Source: Fulvivirga marina (GTDB taxonomy: Bacteria; Bacteroidota; Bacteroidia; Cytophagales; Cyclobacteriaceae). From it: 64,000 bases of DNA. The stretch spans positions 1 through 64,000 of the forward strand of contig NZ_JAEUGD010000019.1 of NCBI RefSeq assembly GCF_016775155.1, read 5' to 3'. Position numbers and translations under genes: made by a program. Shown here piece after piece: positions 16,443 to 24,710 of this stretch. The notes under the pieces were generated by a model. It was not told the origin of the DNA and ran no database searches. It worked only from the letters and a program-made list of their open reading frames with translations. Numbering within the stretch: position 1 is the first letter of the stretch; every line of letters starts with the position of its first letter.

Positions 16443-18035
16443 TTAAGCATCTTGCATTTTCTGCTCGAAAGTAATCACGATGAATTCTGCAGGACGAGAT
16501 ACAGCAACTTTAACTGTTATTCTCATGATTCCATCCAGAATATCTGCAGGGGTCATAGTAGTGCCTAAACCGATCTGTACTTCATAAGCAGCATCAGGAG
16601 TAGTACCTACCAAACCTCCTTGTTTCCATAAATTATTCAGGAATGAATTGATCATACTTCTGATCAGAATCCAGGTATTAGCCGAGTTAGACTCATAAAC
16701 ATATGGCTTAGCAGCATACTTAATTGATTGCTCAATAAAGCTTACTGTTCTTCTAACGTTTATAAATTTCCAATCTCCACTGTTTCCATCCAATGTTCTG
16801 GCACCCCAAACTAAAGTACCTTCACCAATAAATGATCTGATAGCATTCACTGATTTTCCAGAAGGAGTAACATTAAGATCTTCCTGGTCGTCGTGCGTAA
16901 GGTTTACTGCAGGTGAAATAGCAGAACCATAGCTTACGTTAGCAGGAGCTTTCCAAACACCTCTTGTTGCATCAACAGCACTGTAAAGACCAGCCATACC
17001 AGCACTTGGAGGAAGAATGTTTAGTATTCTCTTAACTTTCTGCATGATCTTTTTGTATGCAGGACTAATGGCAGATAAAGTCTGGTTCAGGCTCTCAGCA
17101 TCAACTCCTGACTGTGATAATCTTTTGATCTCAGCTTTTAACTCTTCAGCTTTCTTCCTATCTCCACTATCAGCTTCTTTTGAAAGTACATCTTCCAAAA
17201 CATCAAGGTTAGAAATATTTCTGAAGCTTAACTCATCATTTTGAACGATAGAAGTGTAAACATATGGATAATAAGCTGCACCATAAGCAAGGAAGTTGCT
17301 TCCTACACCTTCTCTAAATCTGGTGACAACGTCGTTCTTGTCATAAGTTCTTGACTGGAATCCGTTGTACACATCAATAACTGCAAATCTGTTCTTGATT
17401 TTAAGTCCGCAGTGCATCAGCATTTGCTGCTGCAATCCGTAGCAATCAGCTTCTTCAAGCATTACAGCCTCAGGAATTACAAGTATAGTTGGCTCTTCCT
17501 GGCTGATCAAAGCATCCATACCGCCTTGAAGGGCCTTTTTAGTAATTGCATTCACCTTTCTTTCTGCAGCTTTTGCTGGTGTTGCTGGTGTTGCATCACC
17601 TTTTTTGTTTTTATCTGCAGCAGACGGTGCTGAAGAAGGGGCACCAGCCACGCTAGAATAATAAGATCCTACAGAAATAATGTAGCAAGTGCTACCACCG
17701 TTGGCAAAAAACAATCTGATGCTATCATAAAAGATGAAGCGTGAATTGTTTTCAGGTACTACCTGGTAGCCTTTACCTTCAACTTCAAAATCAGCTTCCT
17801 CACCAGATGCTGCCTGAATAGTAAAAGGAGCCTGAAAACCACCGCCGAATATATTATGAAATTCTGCAAGCGAAGATATCCTTACTGGTTTGTTAATTAG
17901 AGACTGACCATCCCTTACAGTTCTCTCCGTATATCCAATAAAGGCAGGGACAGCAGTTGGTATGCTGGCTGTCGAATTGGGAAAAGAACTCTTCTCGTCA
18001 ATGTAAACCCCAGGGGTTGCAAGTGTTTGGGCCAT
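16443..18035 (-). CDS. Contractile sheath protein (Pvc2-like)
   Basis: This 530-aa phage tail sheath family protein starts with the typical TPGVYIDEKSSFPNS and IPTAVPAFIGYTE segments. The C-terminal core has RAFIGEGTLVWGARTLDG-type (about 395-415) and FINVRRTVSFIEQSIK motifs, the conserved domain that clamps tube and neighbouring sheath subunits. Residues 126-160 are an Ala/Pro/Ser/Lys low-complexity insert, presumably a surface loop. Only one sheath gene is present, whereas PVC and Afp clusters carry several paralogues. Confidence 0.95.
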   Translation of the reverse strand: MAQTLATPGVYIDEKSSFPNSTASIPTAVPAFIGYTERTVRDGQSLINKPVRISSLAEFHNIFGGGFQAPFTIQAASGEEADFEVEGKGYQVVPENNSRFIFYDSIRLFFANGGSTCYIISVGSYYSSVAGAPSSAPSAADKNKKGDATPATPAKAAERKVNAITKKALQGGMDALISQEEPTILVIPEAVMLEEADCYGLQQQMLMHCGLKIKNRFAVIDVYNGFQSRTYDKNDVVTRFREGVGSNFLAYGAAYYPYVYTSIVQNDELSFRNISNLDVLEDVLSKEADSGDRKKAEELKAEIKRLSQSGVDAESLNQTLSAISPAYKKIMQKVKRILNILPPSAGMAGLYSAVDATRGVWKAPANVSYGSAISPAVNLTHDDQEDLNVTPSGKSVNAIRSFIGEGTLVWGARTLDGNSGDWKFINVRRTVSFIEQSIKYAAKPYVYESNSANTWILIRSMINSFLNNLWKQGGLVGTTPDAAYEVQIGLGTTMTPADILDGIMRITVKVAVSRPAEFIVITFEQKMQDA

Positions 18036-18069
18036 AGTTGTTAATTTAAATTAGTTGATTATTCAATTT

Positions 18070-19143
18070 TTATATATACACAATTAATTCAGAATATACT
18101 TTTGAAGACTCACTCCTAGATTCCGGCTTTATGGAATCTGGAGTCGGCGTAGGTAGCCTGTTTAAATAAGCCTCACCATTCCCCCCTGCTCTTTTACTCT
18201 TGCTTAGTTTTAAATTATATTTTGGAACCTCTATAAGCGGCAGTGGCGTACTCGCTTCAAAAAGGTATGCTGTATCCCCGTTTGGCAATTTTACTTTATC
18301 AGGCCCTTTAAACGGAATATCCTGCCCCTCTGAATGTATGGACGATTTCTCTAGGGGCAACTTGTATTTTGACACAATAAAATACTTCCAATAGGTTGAC
18401 CTCGAATCAAAATGCAATGTGAATTCCTTCGAAGGAAGTACCTCTCCTTTCTCTAGTGTCGCTATAAGTTCCTTTTTCTCCTTGCCCTTCAGACTAACCG
18501 TAACCATAGCTATACCTGTTTGCCTCATTAACTTCTGTGTAACATAAGCAAAACGCATTTTCTCTTTTCCATTTTCACAAACGGTGTAACAGCCTTGTTT
18601 CAGTCTGCCCATCTGGAAAAGGTATTTTGATAATCCTGTCACCTTCTGGTCTATAACGGTTCTACCCTCTTCATCCTTTAGTTCAAGGTGTGCTTCTTTA
18701 GATGATTCTATATTATAATAAAAATCCCCTTTTTTAATAGGCAACCTATCATCTTTTGAAACATGTTCAGCTTTATGAAGCAGGTAGTTATCATCCTTTA
18801 TTTTTCGGGCGTTGAGAGTGTTAAAGTAGAATATAGTCCCCACACTCTCTGTTGCCATATCAGTAAAATTGACAAAAGAACTATTAGTTGTTGTGAGTAT
18901 AAAAGAGAACTCTATATCCTCGTTATTTAATAAATAATGTAGCAAACCATCCGAATTGACAACATCATATGAAAGAGATATGCCATTTTCGGAGTTCTTT
19001 ATTAAAACCCCCATTGCCTCGGCAAGCCTTGCACTTTGTGTTGTTGGAACAAAACGCACATCACGATTTAAGTTTTTCACATAGTAATTATGCTTAACTT
19101 TTAACTCAGCAAACGGACGATATTGGAACTGTATCTCTATCAT
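18070..19143 (-). CDS. Unassigned eCIS-operon protein, 357 aa
   Basis: I do not recognise a named family. The N-terminus (MIEIQFQYRPFAELKVKHNYY) and the beta-rich sequence throughout have no signal peptide or membrane segment, fitting a cytoplasmic structural part. The C-terminal 70 residues are Pro/Ser/Lys-rich (LPTPTPDSIKPESRSESS), likely flexible. It starts 4 nt after the DUF4255 cap gene and ends 34 nt before the sheath gene. That place between cap and sheath suggests a cap-proximal part or adaptor, or a protein needed for sheath/tube termination. This is inference from position only. Confidence 0.75.
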   Translation of the reverse strand: MIEIQFQYRPFAELKVKHNYYVKNLNRDVRFVPTTQSARLAEAMGVLIKNSENGISLSYDVVNSDGLLHYLLNNEDIEFSFILTTTNSSFVNFTDMATESVGTIFYFNTLNARKIKDDNYLLHKAEHVSKDDRLPIKKGDFYYNIESSKEAHLELKDEEGRTVIDQKVTGLSKYLFQMGRLKQGCYTVCENGKEKMRFAYVTQKLMRQTGIAMVTVSLKGKEKKELIATLEKGEVLPSKEFTLHFDSRSTYWKYFIVSKYKLPLEKSSIHSEGQDIPFKGPDKVKLPNGDTAYLFEASTPLPLIEVPKYNLKLSKSKRAGGNGEAYLNRLPTPTPDSIKPESRSESSKVYSELIVYI

Positions 19144-19147
19144 TCAA

Positions 19148-19696
19148 TTATAAAATATTGCTGCTAAGACCTGAGAAAACTGCGGTATCACCAAGGAAGT
19201 TATCATCCTTAATAGGCACCATACGTACTTTATATAAAATTGATGGTAAATACTTACCTCCTATAATACCCCACAACTGACTAAGTGACTGTATATCCAG
19301 ATTAGATATTTCAAAGGTTATTTTATCAATACCTGGATCCAATCCGGGTGTATTTTGGTGATTAAAAACCTTGTTTGCCTGAAAGAAACTTATTATACCA
19401 GACAAGTACTTAAATGAATCCTGATAGTTGTCTTCAACAAAGTATGCTGAGATCAACGTATGAATATTAATATTAATAGGGGCCTCCAATAAAGACACCG
19501 AATTGGGCCTTGTATTGACTGCTTCCTGCTGAACATTAGCCAATGTAATTATAAGCTTATCCGATTCTGTTAATGCAGCACTACCATCCTGGTTAACCAG
19601 ATTGGACACTATCACAAAATCATCTCCAGTCGAAAACTTATTAGCGAAATAACTGTTAAGTCTTTCGGACATGGCCATGAAAACAGATTCTATCAT
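19148..19696 (-). CDS. DUF4255 tube-terminator / cap protein (Pvc16-like)
   Basis: This 182-aa protein matches the DUF4255 (Pvc16 N-terminal) family: MIESVFMAMSERLNSYFANKF at the start, the LIITLANVQQEAVNTRP strand, then a helical domain around FKYLSGIISFFQANKVF. Pvc16/Afp16 proteins form the hexameric cap that ends tube and sheath at the distal end. It is the first recognisable eCIS component in the transcript, 27 nt after the GH18 gene and 4 nt before the 357-aa gene. Confidence 0.9.
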   Translation of the reverse strand: MIESVFMAMSERLNSYFANKFSTGDDFVIVSNLVNQDGSAALTESDKLIITLANVQQEAVNTRPNSVSLLEAPININIHTLISAYFVEDNYQDSFKYLSGIISFFQANKVFNHQNTPGLDPGIDKITFEISNLDIQSLSQLWGIIGGKYLPSILYKVRMVPIKDDNFLGDTAVFSGLSSNIL

Positions 19697-19723
19697 AAAC
19701 TTATGTTTTTAGGTTCAGGTTAA

Positions 19724-21565
19724 TTACGGTAGGTTCTTTTCAGAAATGAACCTATGGCTAAATAGCAGGAATATTATAACCCCAATTACAAAGCCTCCAA
19801 GTAGATATGAAACCTCTTTGAGCCCCATATACTGCAAAGCGATAAAAATCAGTGCTATCCCTAAAATTATTAAAAGTGTAATACCGGATTTAATTAATAG
19901 TTTAAAAACTCTCTTTAGCCTGTGTCCATACCTGTACAGCAGGAAAAATCCTCCCATACTCAATCCGAAAATAGCTCCAAAAATGCTAAACAATGGTCTG
20001 GGGTTTCTCACGAGCATATATGGGTTGTTTAATACTCTAAATGCGAGACTTAAATATCTTCTGAAACTATAGCGACTCCTACTTTTCGCTACGGCGATAG
20101 CTTCTTTATCGCTTAATGCAAATTTTGTTGCTAATAACTCCCATAGCTCAGTATAGCCATTGTCATAACCAAGAGCCCATATACCGATACCACCAAGGTC
20201 ATTTTCAATAACCCAGTCATATTTCTTACTAAGGGAAGTACTATCTTCATACCATATTTGCCTGTAATCATTATTGCTATCCCGATAAACGTAAAACTTA
20301 CTTTTACTGACATCATCTTCACAGCAACCACTGTTATAATGATTCTTTCTTATATCTCGGAACATGGGATAACGAACAAACCTTTTAACCTTTGATGGAA
20401 ACCTCAAATCATAAGTTTCCCACTCTGCGCCGTAGTAGGGCAAGCCTAATAGCAATTTGGATTTAGGGATACCTAAAGTCAAGTACTCATTGACTGCACT
20501 TTCAAGGTTGTATTGCCACCATATGTTACCGCTACCTAATGGAGCCACTGGCCCCGCCACCTTACTATTTGCCCCGTAAAACTCATATCCCATCACCACA
20601 TAAGTATCAATATACTGGTTCAACTGGGGTATATCGTACACATTATCAAAATCAAGAGCCGGAATAGCTAATGTAATTCTATAGTCCTTTCTTGCCGTTT
20701 TCAAACTGGAAGAAAGATCAATAATGAAGTTATTAAATGCAGCCCTGGAACTACCGGGAATTTGCTCGAAGTCAATATTTACTCCATCAGCATCTCTCTC
20801 TTTTAGTAATGATATCAGAGTGTTAATAAAATTTGCCTGCGCTTTTTGATTAGATAGGAAAGCTGCATTATTCGCTCTACCAAAGTTGGTCACACTCAAC
20901 AAGACATCACAATTATATTTTTTTGCTGAGTCTACAAGTGCAGTAGTTTTCCAGTCATGAATAGTTCTATATGCACCAGTAGCAGGGTCAAGTTCGTAAG
21001 AAAAATATGCTATTGTGGACAATAATGAGAAATTGTAGCTCTTGTAGGCAGTACCCATCCAGAAAGGGTGCCATCCAAACACCTGTTTTGAACTATCCAG
21101 CTCATGAACTTTTTTATATACATTGGTATGAGTAAACAGGTATTTTTTTCTCCAATCATCTTCTTTTCTGGTGTTAGAAGGTGTTTTCTTTTTAACAGAG
21201 AAGAACCTCTCCTCAAAGGCTAATGTATCAATCACTTTAGCCTCTCCATCAGCTGCCACTCCACCTATTTCCTGCTCGGCCCTGAATACAGAATCCCTGA
21301 TCTGCTTCTCGGTTATTGCACTATCCATTTGCGCCTGCACTGTTTTCAGCTCAGTACTTAACTTTTCAACTTCCTCTTGTTCCTTTTCACTAACTTTATT
21401 GGTAATAGACTGGTCTGCAAAATCATTTAACTTTCCTTTTAAGCCTTCTTGAGCTACTGCACTTACCGAAAATAAAAACATTACTCCTGCCATGAGCAAT
21501 ATCAGCCTTATCGACTGAATTAAACCTGACATAAAGAGATCCATTTTCCTAATTATAACACGCAT
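19724..21565 (-). CDS. Membrane-anchored GH18-family glycosidase heading the eCIS operon
   Basis: This 613-aa protein has a signal peptide; later starts at M8 or M12 (21544, 21532) would give a tidier one. A coiled-coil region (about 45-100) is followed by a GH18 TIM-barrel (about 160-485) with the catalytic signature DGVNIDFE at 260-267 (presumed acid E267), the YVVMGYEF strand (about 322-329) and GIWALGYDNG (461-470). Three hydrophobic segments (about 525-543, 560-578, 584-603) probably place the C-terminus in the membrane. GH18 enzymes cut beta-1,4 linkages next to GlcNAc, in chitin or, for some bacterial members, in peptidoglycan. The 27-nt gap to the cap gene suggests co-transcription with the eCIS. 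A role in opening the cell wall for particle release is attractive but unproven. Confidence 0.85.
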   Translation of the reverse strand: MRVIIRKMDLFMSGLIQSIRLILLMAGVMFLFSVSAVAQEGLKGKLNDFADQSITNKVSEKEQEEVEKLSTELKTVQAQMDSAITEKQIRDSVFRAEQEIGGVAADGEAKVIDTLAFEERFFSVKKKTPSNTRKEDDWRKKYLFTHTNVYKKVHELDSSKQVFGWHPFWMGTAYKSYNFSLLSTIAYFSYELDPATGAYRTIHDWKTTALVDSAKKYNCDVLLSVTNFGRANNAAFLSNQKAQANFINTLISLLKERDADGVNIDFEQIPGSSRAAFNNFIIDLSSSLKTARKDYRITLAIPALDFDNVYDIPQLNQYIDTYVVMGYEFYGANSKVAGPVAPLGSGNIWWQYNLESAVNEYLTLGIPKSKLLLGLPYYGAEWETYDLRFPSKVKRFVRYPMFRDIRKNHYNSGCCEDDVSKSKFYVYRDSNNDYRQIWYEDSTSLSKKYDWVIENDLGGIGIWALGYDNGYTELWELLATKFALSDKEAIAVAKSRSRYSFRRYLSLAFRVLNNPYMLVRNPRPLFSIFGAIFGLSMGGFFLLYRYGHRLKRVFKLLIKSGITLLIILGIALIFIALQYMGLKEVSYLLGGFVIGVIIFLLFSHRFISEKNLP

Positions 21566-22251
21566 GCCAACAATCTAAATAAGTATATTCATTCTTTCCA
21601 GTAAGCAACCCAACGCTTATCGTTCGCAGTTCAACATTCAAAACACCAGTAAAAGCAAACGAAATAACATTTTCAAGTCTGTTGCAAGTATATATTGGAA
21701 ATTTATAATTTAAAAACATAATATAATTTATTTGAGAAATAATCTCAATTATAAAACATAACTAAAAAAAGATTTAAAGAATTGAAAGATCATAAATACC
21801 CTATAAATCAGATTATTACAGAAGGATTATTCAAACAATTCATCAATTTTCAGTCTTCTTATATTTCATTATCAATCCTCTTATTAATTTAAATCGGACG
21901 AAAATATAAAAGCTCAAAAATGATTTACAAAGGCAATGTGCTTTTTTTTGTAAAAAAGATGAAAAAAAAAGAAAACATCAGGAAATCAAATTTGTTTTCA
22001 CAGAACTTATTTCTTTATCCCAGTTCACAATGCGAAAAATTATTCCAAAAAAAATACAGCCTTAAACCCTTGTAAATAATACACTTTTCATTAAATTCGC
22101 GCCTTCTTTATGACAAGCGTTTTATATTCCAGCCTCACTCCACCTTGATTTTTAAATTCAATCCTCTCAGGTTTAATATTTTACTCTGTTTATACAAGTA
22201 CTAGTTCATCATCAAACAATGATTTGAAAAGCATTTATTTCAACTACTATA
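21566..22251. other. AT-rich divergent intergenic region between the eCIS operon and sulP
   Basis: This 686-bp stretch has no convincing gene. It contains long A and T runs around 21940-21980 and a short inverted repeat (TTTACAAA near 21924 and TTTGTAAA near 21948). Promoters for the two divergent genes must lie here, but apart from the weak candidate at 21685 I cannot place them with confidence. Confidence 0.7.
21685..21692 (-). promoter_or_regulatory. Candidate -7 element upstream of the GH18/eCIS operon
   Basis: On the minus strand this reads TATACTTG followed by C, a 7-of-8 match to the Bacteroidota -7 consensus TANNTTTG. No clear TTTG element lies at the usual distance upstream. It would give a leader of about 110 nt. 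Weak evidence. Confidence 0.3.
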
Positions 22252-23790
22252 ATGACGTTTATTCAGCAATTAAAAAACAAAGGTTTTAATCCTAAGAACG
22301 AAATTTTATCAGGCCTCACAGTTTCACTCGCCCTTGTTCCTGAAGCGGTAGCATTTTCCATTATAGCCAATGTAAGCCCATTAATAGGACTTTACACTGC
22401 ATTTATAATTGGTTTAATCACTTCGCTTCTAGGCGGCCGTCCGGGAATGATTTCCGGAGCTACAGGAGCAATTGCCGTGGTTGTGGTCAGCCTTGTGGCT
22501 AGACATGGAGTAGAATATTTATTTGCTGCGGTTGTATTGATGGGGATCATCCAGATCGTTATCGGCATTTTGCGTATGGGTAAGTTTATCAGACTTGTCC
22601 CTCAACCCGTAATTTACGGCTTTCTCAATGGTCTTGCCCTTGTAATATTTCTATCACAATTGGCACAATTTAAAATTAAGGATGCAAGTGGTGTTGAACA
22701 TTGGCTACAAGGTGAACCTCTTTACATCATGTTAGGGTTGGTTTTAGTGACCATGGCAATAATTCACTTCTTACCCAAAATCACCAAAGCTTTCCCCTCA
22801 TCCCTGGCAGCCATACTGAGTATTTCGGCTATTGTAATATTTGCAGGCATTCCTACCAAAACTGTTGGAGATATAGCATCAATAGCTGGTGGACTACCAA
22901 AGTTTCACCTACCATTAGTATCTATCAATTGGGAAACTATCAAGATAATATTCCCTTACTCTTTAATAATGGCTCTTGTAGGGTTAATTGAGAGTCTTTT
23001 AACACTTGCAGTTGTAGATGAAATGACAGAAACCAGAGGTCGTGGTAATAAAGAGGCTATAGCTCAGGGTATCGCCAATATAACAACAGGTTTTTTTGGA
23101 GGTATGGGTGGCTGTGCAATGATTGGGCAGAGTATTATCAACGTCAGCTCTGGAGGTCGTTTCAGGCTTTCAGGAATTGTAGCCGCTATCTTTTTATTGC
23201 TATTTATACTGTTCGGAGCTCCACTAATAGAACAAATACCCATGGCTGCATTAGTAGGGCTTATGGTAATGGTGTCAATCGGCACATTTGAATGGGCCAG
23301 CTTAAGAATATTTAGAAAAGTACCATTAACCGATGTAATTGTTATGGTTTTGGTTGCAGGAGTAACCGTTGTATTTCACAATCTTGCTGTTGCAGTAATA
23401 TTGGGAGTGGTAATTTCTGCCTTAGCTTTTGCATGGGAAAATGCCAAACGCATCAGAGCTAGAAAAAGCATAGATGAACACGGGTATAAGCACTATGAGA
23501 TTTACGGTCCATTATTTTTCGGTTCCGTAACAGCCTTTAACGAAAAGTTTGATGTTGCTAACGATCCCGAACATGTAGTAATTGACTTCAAGGAATCAAA
23601 GGTTGTCGATCACAGCGCTATTGAAGCTCTCAATAAGGTAACTGAAAGATATGCCAGAAATGGCAAAAAGGTACACCTCCGACATTTAAGTGAAGACTGC
23701 AGAACACTTATGAACAATGCGTCTGCCATAATAGAGGTTAACTATTATGAAGATCCTACCTACAAGGTAGCAACGGATCAGATCAGTTAA
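22252..23790 (+). CDS. SulP-family anion transporter with C-terminal STAS domain
   Basis: This 512-aa inner-membrane protein has about 11-14 hydrophobic segments (roughly 20-395), including the early signature SGLTVSLALVPEAVAFSIIA and the GLIESLLTLAVVDEMT region. A cytoplasmic STAS domain follows (about 405-505; EHVVIDFKESKVVDHSAIEAL). SulP proteins move sulfate, bicarbonate or other anions; substrate cannot be read from sequence. No carbonic anhydrase gene is next to it. It is transcribed away from the eCIS operon. Confidence 0.9.
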   Translation: MTFIQQLKNKGFNPKNEILSGLTVSLALVPEAVAFSIIANVSPLIGLYTAFIIGLITSLLGGRPGMISGATGAIAVVVVSLVARHGVEYLFAAVVLMGIIQIVIGILRMGKFIRLVPQPVIYGFLNGLALVIFLSQLAQFKIKDASGVEHWLQGEPLYIMLGLVLVTMAIIHFLPKITKAFPSSLAAILSISAIVIFAGIPTKTVGDIASIAGGLPKFHLPLVSINWETIKIIFPYSLIMALVGLIESLLTLAVVDEMTETRGRGNKEAIAQGIANITTGFFGGMGGCAMIGQSIINVSSGGRFRLSGIVAAIFLLLFILFGAPLIEQIPMAALVGLMVMVSIGTFEWASLRIFRKVPLTDVIVMVLVAGVTVVFHNLAVAVILGVVISALAFAWENAKRIRARKSIDEHGYKHYEIYGPLFFGSVTAFNEKFDVANDPEHVVIDFKESKVVDHSAIEALNKVTERYARNGKKVHLRHLSEDCRTLMNNASAIIEVNYYEDPTYKVATDQIS

Positions 23791-23812
23791 ATTGTAGATA
23801 ACCAAACTTACC

Positions 23813-23856
23813 GGACACCGTGCTGATACCTTCACTAACCTTTGAGCACGGTGTCC
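23813..23856. repeat. 12-bp perfect inverted repeat downstream of sulP
   Basis: Arms GGACACCGTGCT (23813-23824) and its exact complement (23845-23856) with a 20-nt loop, 22 nt after the sulP stop codon. No T tract follows directly, so it is either an atypical terminator or an mRNA 3'-end stabiliser. Confidence 0.6.
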
Positions 23857-24109
23857 CTACCCCTATTTCCCTCTCCTTTTGTCCTAAAATCAATCCCTTC
23901 ATTATCAACAGTAATTTATTATATTGATAATGAGATAAATAGAAATTCATCAAACACTTTAGAGGTTTCTTTCCTGACTTTGATAAATATCCCAAGCTTA
24001 ACCATAATATGATAATAGATTCGCAGTAAGTCCACAAATGTTACCTGTCTCCATCGGAATAGTTTTCAATTATAAGAATACTTATACTCATGATCTGAAA
24101 TCGTTGGCT

Positions 24110-24442
24110 ATGAAATGTACTTACAAACTACTAAAGTATGGCGTGTTGATTTTCCTATTACTAAACTCAACAGCCGCTTACACTCAGGTAGACACAACTA
24201 CAACAGACCTTTTTGACCTGACACTCGAAGAACTGCTAAACATTGAAATAAGCAGCGCATCAAAGACCTTTCAGAAAATATCTGACGCTCCCAGTGTAGT
24301 TTCTCTTGTGAATCAAACTCAAATTCAAAAGTACGGATGGGTAAGCATCCATGGTATTATGGGGAATATGCCTGGTTTTTCACTGCCCAAAGACTATGAC
24401 AGGCGAACACTGTCCAGCCGAGGGCTTTATGAACCGAGCTAA
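24110..24442 (+). pseudogene. N-terminal fragment of a TonB-dependent outer-membrane receptor
   Basis: The 110-aa product starts MKCTYKLLKYGVLIFLLLNS (signal peptide). It then has LFDLTLEELLNIEISSASK and DAPSVVSLVNQTQIQKYGW, the start of the plug domain of TonB-dependent receptors, up to MPGFSLPKDYDRRTLSSRGL. Full receptors are 600 aa or more, but a stop follows at once and no barrel sequence is present in the next 270 bp. An upstream in-frame ATG at 24038 gives a less likely longer start. The gene therefore appears to be the 5' remnant of a deleted receptor. Confidence 0.8.
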
Positions 24443-24509
24443 AAGAAGTGTACTCTTCGATGTGAAATTTACATTTTGATTTGGGACAGCATCTCAATAA
24501 ATGGAAGGG

Positions 24510-24549
24510 CTCTAAAAACCCAAAGGCGAGTTAAACTCGCCTTTGGGTT
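24510..24549 (-). terminator. Strong hairpin downstream of manA
   Basis: A perfect 14-bp stem (arms 24517-24530 and 24536-24549) with a 5-nt loop. On the minus strand it is followed by TTTTAGAG, fitting a terminator for manA, whose stop is about 160 nt upstream in that direction. It also lies behind the plus-strand receptor remnant. Confidence 0.6.
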
Positions 24550-24710
24550 GGCTAGCATTTACAACAACATACATTGTCATAAATCGCTGTACAGCCTCCT
24601 TACACTAAGAGATAATGATCTCAGTCGTGTAGTATAAATTTAATCAATTGATATCTATAACTCAATAACAATGTCATTTAATTTTTAAAAATATTGGAAC
24701 AACACATACC

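Noticed and set aside
23783-24037. 84-aa minus-strand frame between sulP and the receptor remnant
   Set aside because: No family resemblance, composition like non-coding DNA, and it overlaps the perfect inverted repeat at 23813-23856.
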